Of a stretch of 5,930 bases of DNA, positions 1 to 5,910 are shown piece after piece. A program made the position numbers and the translations under genes. Source of the DNA: an uncultured Clostridia bacterium (lineage in GTDB: Bacteria > Bacillota > Clostridia > Christensenellales > CAG-314). The notes under the pieces were generated by a model. It saw nothing but the letters and a program-made list of their open reading frames with translations, was not told the origin of the DNA and did no database searches. The stretch is taken from contig CALGIK010000052.1 of NCBI GenBank assembly GCA_937915515.1, forward strand, positions 1 through 5,930, read 5' to 3'. Numbering within the stretch: position 1 is the first letter of the stretch; each line of letters opens with the position of its first letter.

Positions 1-20
1 TATAAGTATAACTTCTACTG

Positions 21-50
21 AACCCCGCGCCTAGCGCGGGGTTTTCTATT
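21..50 (+). terminator. Rho-independent terminator of a gene off the left edge
   Basis: A perfect inverted repeat with arms 21-30 and 34-43 (core CCCCGCGC / GCGCGGGG) closes on a 3-base loop (CTA). It runs straight into TTTTCTATT on the plus strand, the classic layout of an intrinsic terminator. On the minus strand the hairpin is followed by CAGTAG with no U-tract, so it most likely ends a plus-strand transcript entering from the left. That gene is not in the window. Confidence 0.8.
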
Positions 51-56
51 ACAATC

Positions 57-86
57 AAGGGCGCCGATATTGGCGCCCTTAAATTT
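57..86. terminator. GC-rich hairpin, probable terminator beyond the lipoprotein gene
   Basis: Perfect 9-bp arms AAGGGCGCC (57-65) and GGCGCCCTT (72-80) enclose a 6-base loop. The hairpin lies 33 bases beyond the stop codon of the minus-strand lipoprotein gene. Neither side has a strong U-tract: plus continues AAATTT and minus continues GATTGTAAT. It may work weakly in both directions, with the adjacent 21-50 hairpin backing it up between convergent transcripts. The hairpin is certain; termination is inferred. Confidence 0.6.
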
Positions 87-112
87 AGGAGGTAAACAAG
101 TAACAATAGATT

Positions 113-592
113 TTAGTCGTATTCTTCTTCTGCGGGTTTTTCGCACAGCCAATCTACTTTGAATACATATTCGCCCGTAGGCACTTCCTCGCCGGTAAAA
201 ACATTTTGATTTTGGAAAGCACAGCAAAAATAATAGGTAACGCCGGCATCCATTGCCCATCCTTCATACTCCTTATCCGCTTCTTCATCGTAAAAATAGG
301 ATGTCCACATAGTTTCTAATACGCCTTCCTCATTAATATAAAGGCAGTACCATTCGTAAACGACAATATCGGTATTCATATTTAGCATAAACAGACCGTC
401 ACGATTGGGCGTAAATTCAAACCATATTTTGCTCCATTCGGTGACGTTTACAGTTAAGCTTCCCTCTGTTATGTCGTAAGAGGTAATAGGAGCTTTCCCG
501 TCTTGAGTTTTTGTGCTGCTCCATTTTGCATAAAGATTAACAACATTGTTTCCATCACGTAGCTTCCATCCGTAATACCTTCTGTGCCGTCG
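113..592 (-). pseudogene. C-terminal fragment: end of an InlB-type repeat plus beta-rich domain
   Basis: This frame is open from 592 (an upstream stop is at 593-595), although its first ATG is only at 388. It starts with the second half of an InlB-type repeat (YYGWKL ... NLYAKW, about 521-577), the missing partner of the half found in the neighbouring frame. Then comes a domain of about 110 residues with the feel of a bacterial pre-peptidase C-terminal (PPC)-like beta sandwich: WFEFTPNRDGLFML, an aromatic strand segment, DAGVTYYFC, and PTGEYVFKVDW before an acidic tail and stop. The PPC assignment rests on pattern only. No LPXTG sorting signal or transmembrane segment is present, which fits anchoring through the N-terminal lipid. 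The ATG at 388 has no convincing ribosome site and lies inside the domain. Confidence 0.7.
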
Positions 593-1221
593 TTATAGTT
601 AAAATTATAGGTCAGTCTGTTTTTGTCGGGAACTACAAGTGCACTTGCATAGTCTTCACCTAACGCGAAGAGAATATCATGCCAATTAAGATAATTGCCA
701 TAAGGTATATTAATTGAAGCCTGTGGAGGGAAGCCTTCGAAATTAAAATCATACGCATAAAATACATCTCTACCCATACGAGGGGGTAAAACGCCATTAA
801 AAATGATGCTCTCTAAATTGACCATTCCCCACATCGCATAATCATCGAGGTATTCAAGATTAGCAGGAAATACGACTGATTTTATACCCGTACATTGGTT
901 AAAGGCGTACTTATGGATTTTCCTAACTGAATTTGGGAAGGTGATTGAAGTGATACCTTTCCAATCGCCGTCTTCCATTGTAGCAAAAATTCCATAAAAA
1001 CTATCCGTGCCTATCTCCGTTATCGCATACTCACCAACATCTGGCCAAACTAGTTCGCCGTTTGCGTAATCGGATTCATGCGGTATCTGTATTAATTTAA
1101 GCTCGCTGTTACCTAGTTTTTCAAAGAGCCACCCGCTAAAAGAAATGTATTTACTATTATTTATATTTACGTTAATTAGTTTACCATTTAGACTATAGAT
1201 TCCGAGTGCTGAATATATAGT
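469..1221 (-). pseudogene. Middle fragment: continuation of the LRR block
   Basis: This frame is open from 1221, immediately after an in-frame stop at 1222-1224, and its first methionine is at 978. Its protein continues the LRR domain without a break in style: ITFPNSVRKIHKYAF, then VVFPANLEYLDDYAM, then IIFNGVLPP. After these come about 40 residues of linker and the first half of an InlB-type repeat (YNFNYNDGTEG). Past about 577 the frame turns into non-homologous sequence (Met- and Leu-rich, then GAAQKLKTGK) before its stop at 469-471. No ribosome site precedes the methionine at 978, so independent translation is unlikely. I read it as the out-of-frame middle of the lipoprotein gene. Confidence 0.75.
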
Positions 1222-3610
1222 CTAAATATTCGTCAACAGTGGCTGGTATCTCAAAGTTTATCATATCTTCGCTTATAACGATAGACCAATAATCTATTTT
1301 TTGTATATTACAGCCTTTTGGCCAACTAATAGTCTCAAGTAAATTTACAGTAAAAGCAGGATAGAAATCGTTATTAAAAATTGGTGCCCAATCGTAATCG
1401 TAGGACAGTACTTCCTTCAGAGTAGATGGTAATATTAACGTTTTTATGCCGTAGTATGTTTCAATTAAATTTAATTCAGCATCAAAAGACATTTCTAACA
1501 AGGATGATTCCATGAATCCACCTGGAATACTTTCGACTCCTTCTGGTATGGTAAGAGAGTTAAGATAATGCGCTTTATAAAAAGCATGAGGCGCAAGTGA
1601 GGTTACTCCGTTTGGTATAACATAATCGATTGCATTGTTTTTATCCTCTTGAATAGGCGCATATAGCAAAAATGTATCTCCAGCGTTTATTCCCGTACCT
1701 TTTTCTATCAAAGCGCGATCACTGTCGCTATAGTAGTAATCATTTTCTTCTGTCACTATGATTTCTGTCAGTATGCCATAATCTGCAAAGAAAGCTCCTT
1801 TACCTACATGCTCAATACTACCATCAAGAATGATTGAAGAAAGTTCGCTTTTTCCGAAAGCAAAATCACCGATGAAATTAAGACCACTCGGTAAATTAAA
1901 ATTATTTTGGCTTATCCTCAAACAATTGAAAAACGCTCCCGTAACAGGCAGGTATTCCTTTGACAAAGAATTTTTTAAAATGTAAGCTGCATCATAGCCT
2001 TCAATACGCTCCACTGTACCGTTAAAGTTTACTGTTTGAAGGCCTCTTATGTTGGCAAACGCGCCTGCTCCAATTGTTTTTATGTTACCCTCAAAAGTAA
2101 CCGTTTGCAAAGCATAGCTGTTGTAGCATAATCCTGGATAGATGTACTCTACAGTTTCAGGAATAATCAAATTCTGTAAAGACTTATATCTGTTAACAAA
2201 TACAAGTGTCTTCAGATCAGCAGAAACTAATAATCCATCCTCCATTGAATAATAATTATTTTCAGGGTTTAAACTCACATTCGCAGTAGAAACAACCCCA
2301 TCTCCGAATTTTTCACCATAGTTTAAAAAAGCAAAATACTCAATGTAGTTTAAACTCGCGGGCAAATCAAGCATCGAAGAGCAATAAAAGAATGCGTTTG
2401 CCCAAATCTCTTCCAATCCTTCAGCAAAGACTATTTGGTAAGCATGAAAATCTTTGAAAGCGTAGTTCTGTATCACGCGGTAGGTCTCAGGGATAAACAG
2501 CCGATAAATACCATTGAGAGCGCCGTATGCCGAATACATGCCTTCGTAAAGAATGGTGCTTACAGGTTTGCCGTTAAAATATGACGGCATTACATAATCT
2601 CCTGTTAGGTTTAAAGCACGGAAGTCTTGATTTTTGCGTATTTTAATGCCATACGTGTCGTCAGGAAGTAACATAAAATCGAAAATTTCTTCAGGCAAGC
2701 AGTTGCATTTATAAATCGGCTTAACGGTAATATTTGATTTAATTTCCGTTAAATCGCCATCTATTCCGTCAAATTCATAAAAAATTTCATACTCGTGAAA
2801 AGGTATACCTAACTCATCAGTCAATTCTTCTTCGGTCAAAGAGCTGCCATAATCTACCAGCATTTCGCCGAATATTGTTTCATCAAAATCAAGCAAGGTA
2901 ACAGTGCGATGCTGAACTGTCCAATGCGCGGTAAGAGTCAGATCGTTATCTACTGCTTGACCGAAATCAAATAATGTTTCGTCGTTGTACCAAGAAAGAT
3001 CATAACCCTCTTTTTGTCCAAGATTCGGTTGATAAATCTTTGTACCTTTGTTGACGTTTATTGATACTTCTTCTATATCGTCACCAGCAAAGGTGATTGT
3101 GCAAGTAGTAACCAAAGGCTTCCAATTAGCAGTCAATGTCAAATTGTCGTTTACTTTTTGAGTAAAGTCATATTCTGTTTCCCCATTATACCAAGTAAGC
3201 TCATAACCTACCTTTTGACCGTAAATCGGTTGATAAACCGTGCTGCCTTTGTTGACGGTAACTGTCATGTCCTCTAAATCTTCTCCGACAAAATTCACTG
3301 TAAAAGTTAACGGCTCTGTTTGTATTGGACTCCATTTTGCGTATGCGATTCTGTTTTCTTGTGCTTTTACGTCAAAATCAAAAGAAGTCATACAACTTTC
3401 TTCATTGAACCAGCCATCAAATATGTATCCCTCACGTTGAGGCTCAAAAGGTTGATTCAACGTTTCGCCCTTAATAATGCCGATATCAAAATCGTTGGCA
3501 CCGTCGTAATTAAGGTCAAACGTAACCTTAAAAACAGCAGAACCGCAAGCTGTCAATGCTAATAGACTAATTGCTAATACTATAAGCATTAATACTAATT
3601 TGTTTTTCAT
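1193..3610 (-). CDS. N-terminal 805 residues: lipoprotein with InlB-type repeats and BspA-like LRRs
   Basis: The translated part of the broken locus. The start ATG at 3608-3610 has an AGGAGG site four bases upstream. Residues 1-21 are a type II signal peptide (Lys-Asn-Lys, hydrophobic core, lipobox LTAC), with Cys22 as the predicted lipidation site, so the protein should be exported and held on the outer face of the membrane. Residues about 27-93 are a classic InlB/Listeria-Bacteroides repeat (GYIFDGW ... AYAKW). Residues 102-163 and 171-230 are two shorter versions spaced 67 residues apart. Residues about 235-300 are a degenerate fourth module. From about 310 to the end are BspA-type LRRs, recognisable from repeated units such as IPETVEYI, TIGAGAF, LPSGLNFIGDFAF and IPEGVESI. 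In this family such LRRs bind host or bacterial surface ligands; the ligand here is unknown. The frame ends abruptly in the middle of an LRR (IPATVDEYLDYIF), where the frameshift lies. Confidence 0.85.
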   Translation of the reverse strand: MKNKLVLMLIVLAISLLALTACGSAVFKVTFDLNYDGANDFDIGIIKGETLNQPFEPQREGYIFDGWFNEESCMTSFDFDVKAQENRIAYAKWSPIQTEPLTFTVNFVGEDLEDMTVTVNKGSTVYQPIYGQKVGYELTWYNGETEYDFTQKVNDNLTLTANWKPLVTTCTITFAGDDIEEVSINVNKGTKIYQPNLGQKEGYDLSWYNDETLFDFGQAVDNDLTLTAHWTVQHRTVTLLDFDETIFGEMLVDYGSSLTEEELTDELGIPFHEYEIFYEFDGIDGDLTEIKSNITVKPIYKCNCLPEEIFDFMLLPDDTYGIKIRKNQDFRALNLTGDYVMPSYFNGKPVSTILYEGMYSAYGALNGIYRLFIPETYRVIQNYAFKDFHAYQIVFAEGLEEIWANAFFYCSSMLDLPASLNYIEYFAFLNYGEKFGDGVVSTANVSLNPENNYYSMEDGLLVSADLKTLVFVNRYKSLQNLIIPETVEYIYPGLCYNSYALQTVTFEGNIKTIGAGAFANIRGLQTVNFNGTVERIEGYDAAYILKNSLSKEYLPVTGAFFNCLRISQNNFNLPSGLNFIGDFAFGKSELSSIILDGSIEHVGKGAFFADYGILTEIIVTEENDYYYSDSDRALIEKGTGINAGDTFLLYAPIQEDKNNAIDYVIPNGVTSLAPHAFYKAHYLNSLTIPEGVESIPGGFMESSLLEMSFDAELNLIETYYGIKTLILPSTLKEVLSYDYDWAPIFNNDFYPAFTVNLLETISWPKGCNIQKIDYWSIVISEDMINFEIPATVDEYLDYIFSTRNL
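2921..3532 (-). repeat. Three tandem InlB-type (Listeria-Bacteroides) repeats
   Basis: Three consecutive modules encode the N-terminal stalk of the lipoprotein: about 3332-3532, 3122-3307 and 2921-3100. The last two are clearly recent copies, spaced 201 bases (67 residues) apart. They share protein motifs such as VNKG, YQP, GQK.GY, WYN.ET, DF.Q.V, and LTLTA.W, and at DNA level CCTTTGTTGACG plus TTGATAAA. These small beta modules in the family act as repeated stalk or binding units. Long near-direct repeats of this sort can gain or lose copies by recombination. Confidence 0.8.
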
Positions 3611-3614
3611 ATAT

Positions 3615-3622
3615 CCTCCTTT
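3615..3622 (-). promoter_or_regulatory. Ribosome binding site of the lipoprotein gene
   Basis: Minus-strand AAAGGAGG ends four bases before the ATG at 3608-3610. The match to the anti-SD sequence is very strong and the spacing slightly short. It fixes the start codon and places the lipobox signal peptide right at the N-terminus. Confidence 0.85.
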
Positions 3623-3628
3623 TATGTT

Positions 3629-3642
3629 TCGCTAGATAGCGA
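3629..3642. repeat. TCGCTA-GA-TAGCGA palindrome in the lipoprotein leader
   Basis: A 14-base inverted repeat with 6-base arms lies in the predicted 5' untranslated region of the lipoprotein mRNA, six bases upstream of its ribosome site. In RNA it could form a 5-bp stem with an AGAT loop. It does not resemble the TTGTA/TACAA motifs upstream, so it may be an independent operator or a small mRNA hairpin. No function can be assigned. Confidence 0.45.
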
Positions 3643-3656
3643 TTTAATAAATGTTT

Positions 3657-3671
3657 GTTGTAATATACAAC
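3657..3671. promoter_or_regulatory. Operator-like palindrome O1 (GTTGTA-ATA-TACAAC)
   Basis: A perfect inverted repeat with 6-base arms and a 3-base centre. It sits at the predicted transcription start and early leader of the minus-strand lipoprotein gene, where a bound protein would block initiation or clearance. Its TTGTA/TACAA arms recur in O2 and, imperfectly, in O3. Palindromes of this length are typical MarR-family sites; binding by the adjacent regulator is inferred. Confidence 0.6.
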
Positions 3672-3672
3672 C

Positions 3673-3688
3673 ATTGTAATTTTACAAT
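3673..3688. promoter_or_regulatory. Operator-like palindrome O2 (ATTGTAA-TT-TTACAAT)
   Basis: A perfect inverted repeat with 7-base arms, separated from O1 by a single base. It completely covers the predicted -10 box (3679-3684) of the lipoprotein promoter, so occupancy should repress that promoter. It shares the TTGTA...TACAA arms of O1, with a central spacing one base longer. Confidence 0.6.
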
Positions 3689-3707
3689 ATACTTTTTAAT
3701 TTGTCAA
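3679..3707 (-). promoter_or_regulatory. Sigma-A-type promoter of the lipoprotein gene
   Basis: On the minus strand a consensus -35 TTGACA (3707-3702) is followed after exactly 17 bases by TAAAAT (3684-3679), one mismatch from TATAAT. The predicted transcript start is near 3672, giving a leader of about 60 bases. The -10 lies inside palindrome O2. Confidence 0.65.
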
Positions 3708-3715
3708 TGAAATTT

Positions 3716-3730
3716 GTTGACATTTACAAC
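3716..3730. promoter_or_regulatory. Operator-like site O3 (GTTGACATTTACAAC)
   Basis: An imperfect palindrome (GTTG ... CAAC) identical to O1 at 12 of 15 positions. It contains the whole -35 box of the plus-strand marR promoter. The location suggests autorepression. It is weaker evidence than O1 and O2, because part of the similarity is forced by the TTGACA promoter element. Confidence 0.45.
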
Positions 3731-3745
3731 TATTTTTTTTATAAT
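3717..3745 (+). promoter_or_regulatory. Consensus sigma-A-type promoter of the marR-family gene
   Basis: A perfect TTGACA (3717-3722), a 17-base AT-rich spacer and a perfect TATAAT (3740-3745). Transcription should start near 3752, about 24 bases before the marR start codon. Its -35 lies nine bases from the -35 of the opposite promoter, so the two are back to back. Confidence 0.8.
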
Positions 3746-3764
3746 ATTTTTATTAATATATATT

Positions 3765-3769
3765 AAGGA
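3765..3769 (+). promoter_or_regulatory. Ribosome binding site selecting the marR start at 3776
   Basis: AAGGA ends six bases before the ATG at 3776-3778, good SD spacing. It indicates that translation begins at 3776. The TTG at 3894, where the second frame first offers a start, has no comparable site. Confidence 0.7.
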
Positions 3770-3775
3770 TATAAT

Positions 3776-4214
3776 ATGAACGAAGAACAATTCAAAAACT
3801 ATGCTAATGAAGTCGGTAAAACTATGAGCCGGCATATAATGCTGTACAACAATAAATTCGTTTTTACTAAGGACGTAAAATACGAAAGACCGCTTGAACG
3901 TTTTGTTCTATTTAAAACGTGTCGGTGAAGGAACAATGAGCAAAATTGCGTATGATGTAAATTGTGATAAAGGAAATTTATCAAAATTAGTCAACGATTT
4001 GGTAAAAAAAGGTTTTGCAAAACGTATTCAGAAGGAAAATGATCGTCGTAACGTATACATTTCTCTGACAGATAAAGGAAATGAGCTAATGAATGAAGAA
4101 AGTGAAATGTTTTTAAAAAACGCCGAATATACTTTAAAAAATCTGACTGATGAGGAAAAGAGAGATTTTTTACAGAAATACAAAGATATAACAGATTATA
4201 TGGAAAAGCTATAA
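3776..4214 (+). pseudogene. MarR-family transcriptional regulator, frameshifted near codon 40
   Basis: Translation from the ATG at 3776 gives 50 codons (beginning MNEEQFKNYANEV) to a TGA at 3926-3928. The following 106 residues, open from 3879 to the TAA at 4212-4214, are in the +1 frame and carry the MarR winged helix-turn-helix: VLFYLKRVGEGTMSKIA, recognition-helix region KGNLSKLVNDLVKKG, wing NDRRNVYISLTDKG, then a C-terminal helix. Joined, they give about 145 residues, the normal MarR length. One surplus base in about 3879-3898 explains the break. MarR proteins bind short palindromes as dimers and often repress themselves and a divergent gene; the N-terminal and C-terminal helices form the dimer, so the fragment alone would probably be impaired. 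The gene diverges from the lipoprotein gene, with three candidate operators between them. The inducer is unknown. Confidence 0.8.
3894..4214 (+). CDS. MarR-family winged-helix fragment (possible independent start)
   Basis: This is the part of the regulator that keeps the DNA-binding domain. It could start at the TTG at 3894 (106 residues) or at the ATG at 3936 (92 residues). The TTG lacks a clear ribosome site. The ATG has GAAGGA at 3927-3932, overlapping the TGA of the upstream 50-codon frame but only three bases away, so some coupled reinitiation is conceivable. Either product lacks the first dimerisation helix. I favour it being the downstream half of a frameshifted gene rather than a true short regulator. 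Confidence 0.5.
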   Translation: MNVLFYLKRVGEGTMSKIAYDVNCDKGNLSKLVNDLVKKGFAKRIQKENDRRNVYISLTDKGNELMNEESEMFLKNAEYTLKNLTDEEKRDFLQKYKDITDYMEKL

Positions 4215-4338
4215 GAAATATCTCTTTCTTACTTTTAAACTTAACATCTACCCTAATGGTTAAAATTTAAAGAGAACAATGAATAACGTGACTATTACCT
4301 TAATTAGTTTCATATTCTTCTTTAAAAAGTACACGATA

Positions 4339-4370
4339 AACGCCGCTAATTTTTTAGCGGCGTTAAATTT
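4339..4370. terminator. Bidirectional terminator between convergent genes
   Basis: A perfect 11-bp inverted repeat, AACGCCGCTAA (4339-4349) and TTAGCGGCGTT (4354-4364), has a TTTT loop. The plus strand continues AAATTTTAAT and the minus strand continues TATCG. It lies between the ends of the marR gene (4214) and the ABC ATPase gene (4431), so it can serve both. The rest of 4215-4430 is AT-rich, with no convincing gene. Confidence 0.7.
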
Positions 4371-4430
4371 TAATAATGAGATTCTTTTAGTTAATTGTTA
4401 ATGTTAGGTTTAATAAAAAAGTTTTAATTA

Positions 4431-5903
4431 CTATACCTTTTTTTCTTTTAATGCTTCCGCTGCTTCCTTACGTTTGTTTATTTCGGAATCAATTATTAAC
4501 GGCTTAATAGACAGCACGCTGCCGCTTCGGCGTTCGTTATCATCGGAAGAAGTAAAGGTATAAGTCACCTCGTTGGTAGCGGTTTTTAAGTAACCGTTGG
4601 CGCTCATAAGCGTATCAATCAAATCTTTTGCGGCAGACAAATCACCTTCATTTTCTACCTTAAACTTAATGGGTACGCGAGAAAATTTACGCTCTTTTAT
4701 TACTTTTGCAGAGTTAACTAAGTATTTTGCATTAAATTCTGTTATGTCTGACGCTCTACCTTTAAGATAAATTTCGACCTTTTCGTCGATAATAAACATT
4801 TTAACCATTAAGCTGTCGTAGGAAGAAAGCTTTTTGTCGGTAAGGGATTTAATTTGGTCAATCTTTTCCTGCGTTGCTTTGTATCCTGATAAATAATTTT
4901 TAAGAACCATATAATTGTTCAATGCTTCGTGATTTTGAGCATACAAATGGCAAGCGCAGAAATGGCCCGGCTCGTATTCGTTAAAGAAAGGAGTAATTTC
5001 CTTACAGATATCCATACATTCCTTGCAGCGAGTATGGAACTTGCAGCCCTTAGGCGGATTTGCAGGTGAAGGAATATCCCCTTTTAATATTATACGTTTC
5101 ATCTTTACGTTGGGATCGGGTACAGGGACGGCGCTGAACAATGCTTTTGTGTAAGGATGCATCGGATTTGAAAAGATTTTTTCCTTAGGTCCGCTTTCAA
5201 CCAAGCTGCCCAAATACATACCGCCGACGTTATCGCTGATATGCTCCTCAACTGACAAGTCGTGTGAAATAAACATATAAGAAAAACCGAAATCCTTCTG
5301 TAAATCCTTAAGCAAGTTTATTATCTGAGCTTGAATTGATACGTCCAAGGCGCTTACCGGCTCGTCACAGATGACTAAACGCGGATTAAGAGCCAAAGCG
5401 CGGGCAATACAGATACGCTGACGCTGACCGCCGCTGAATTCGTGCGGATAACGCTCAAAATAATGCGTTTGAAGTCCGCATTTCTTCATTACATCTAAAA
5501 TGTAGTCTTTATATTCTTCCTTAGGAACAATTTTATGAACACGTACTGCTTCGCCGATTATTTCGCCTACCGGCATACGGGGCGACAAACTGCTGTACGG
5601 ATCTTGGAAAATTATTTGCATCTGAGGACGAATTTTACGCAAACTCTTTTTAGAGATGTTGGTGATGTCTTTGCCGTCAAAATATATATGTCCGCCTGTA
5701 GGTTCGTGCAATCTTAAAATTGTGCGTCCTAATGTTGTTTTGCCGCAGCCTGACTCTCCGACTATGCCTAACGTTTTGCCCTCTTCGATATAAAGAGACA
5801 CGTCGTCAACCGCTCTTACCCAAGACTGTGTTTTACCGAAGAAGTTTGTTTGCAAAGGAAAATATTTTTTTATGTTTTTTACTTCTAATATTTTTTTAGC
5901 CAT
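4431..5903 (-). CDS. Dipeptide/oligopeptide ABC transporter ATP-binding protein (DppF/OppF type) with C-terminal extension
   Basis: ATPase subunit driving peptide uptake, working on the inner membrane face with a partner ATPase, two permeases and a binding protein. The chosen start (MAKKILEV, 490 residues) has AAAGGAG seven bases upstream; an ATG at 5927 would only add MRQQRRKT and lies upstream of that site. All ABC elements are intact: Walker [10 protein letters not shown] (49-57), Q-loop Gln100 in [11 protein letters not shown], signature FSGGQRQR (156-163), Walker B LVICDE (176-181), D-loop SALD (184-187), switch His214. After [12 protein letters not shown] (249-260) comes the family's oligo_HPY region with a cysteine cluster (287, 293, 296, 300, 316, 318). 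Typical DppF/OppF proteins end near residue 320-330; here about 165 unrecognised residues follow, with charged helices, probable beta strands ([23 protein letters not shown]) and a Lys/Glu-rich tail. It is probably the last gene of an operon entering from the right. The substrate cannot be determined here. Confidence 0.93.
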   Translation of the reverse strand: MAKKILEVKNIKKYFPLQTNFFGKTQSWVRAVDDVSLYIEEGKTLGIVGESGCGKTTLGRTILRLHEPTGGHIYFDGKDITNISKKSLRKIRPQMQIIFQDPYSSLSPRMPVGEIIGEAVRVHKIVPKEEYKDYILDVMKKCGLQTHYFERYPHEFSGGQRQRICIARALALNPRLVICDEPVSALDVSIQAQIINLLKDLQKDFGFSYMFISHDLSVEEHISDNVGGMYLGSLVESGPKEKIFSNPMHPYTKALFSAVPVPDPNVKMKRIILKGDIPSPANPPKGCKFHTRCKECMDICKEITPFFNEYEPGHFCACHLYAQNHEALNNYMVLKNYLSGYKATQEKIDQIKSLTDKKLSSYDSLMVKMFIIDEKVEIYLKGRASDITEFNAKYLVNSAKVIKERKFSRVPIKFKVENEGDLSAAKDLIDTLMSANGYLKTATNEVTYTFTSSDDNERRSGSVLSIKPLIIDSEINKRKEAAEALKEKKV

Positions 5904-5910
5904 TGTTTTT

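Larger units (their letters stand above)
113..3610 (-). pseudogene. BspA-like LRR lipoprotein gene split by two frameshifts (whole locus)
   Basis: Three consecutive minus-strand reading frames read as one protein of about 1,165 residues. Frame 1 runs from 3610 to the stop at 1193-1195. Frame 2 is open from 1221 to past 469 and continues the LRR pattern. Frame 3 is open from 592 to the stop at 113-115 and completes an InlB-type repeat begun in frame 2 before a beta-rich C-terminal domain. Frames 1 and 2 can join only within about 1193-1221, where one base too many is present; frames 2 and 3 join within about 560-592, where the net change is one base too few. There is no promoter or ribosome site before the second or third segment, so they are unlikely to be separate genes. 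The intact ancestor would be a lipid-anchored surface protein of the BspA adhesin-like type. Decay, on/off switching and assembly error are all possible. Confidence 0.8.

Noticed and set aside
15..260. Minus-strand 81-codon frame across the lipoprotein 3' end and the terminators.
   Set aside because: It runs through both terminator hairpins, is rich in Arg and Cys, has no ribosome site, and overlaps the convincing C-terminal domain in another frame.
3240..3562. Two plus-strand frames of 66 and 80 codons antisense to the InlB-type repeats.
   Set aside because: They are antisense shadows of a strongly supported coding region, with no promoter or homologous pattern.
3893..3925. Programmed ribosomal frameshifting in the marR-family gene (CTT GAA, and the TTTAAAA run).
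   Set aside because: The required shift is +1. The TTTAAAA heptamer works for -1 and is phased for the wrong frame, and there is no prfB-like stop codon or upstream SD stimulator at the CTT.
4213..4230. AAGAAA ... TTTCTT inverted repeat right after the marR stop codon.
   Set aside because: A 6-bp, mostly A/T stem with a 6-base loop is too weak; the 11-bp hairpin at 4339-4364 is the better terminator.
4279..4401. Small plus-strand frame (begins MNNVTITLISFIFFFKK, 40 codons) in the gap between the convergent genes.
   Set aside because: It has only a weak AAAGAG upstream, no promoter, and it reads straight through the terminator hairpin. Chance is more likely.
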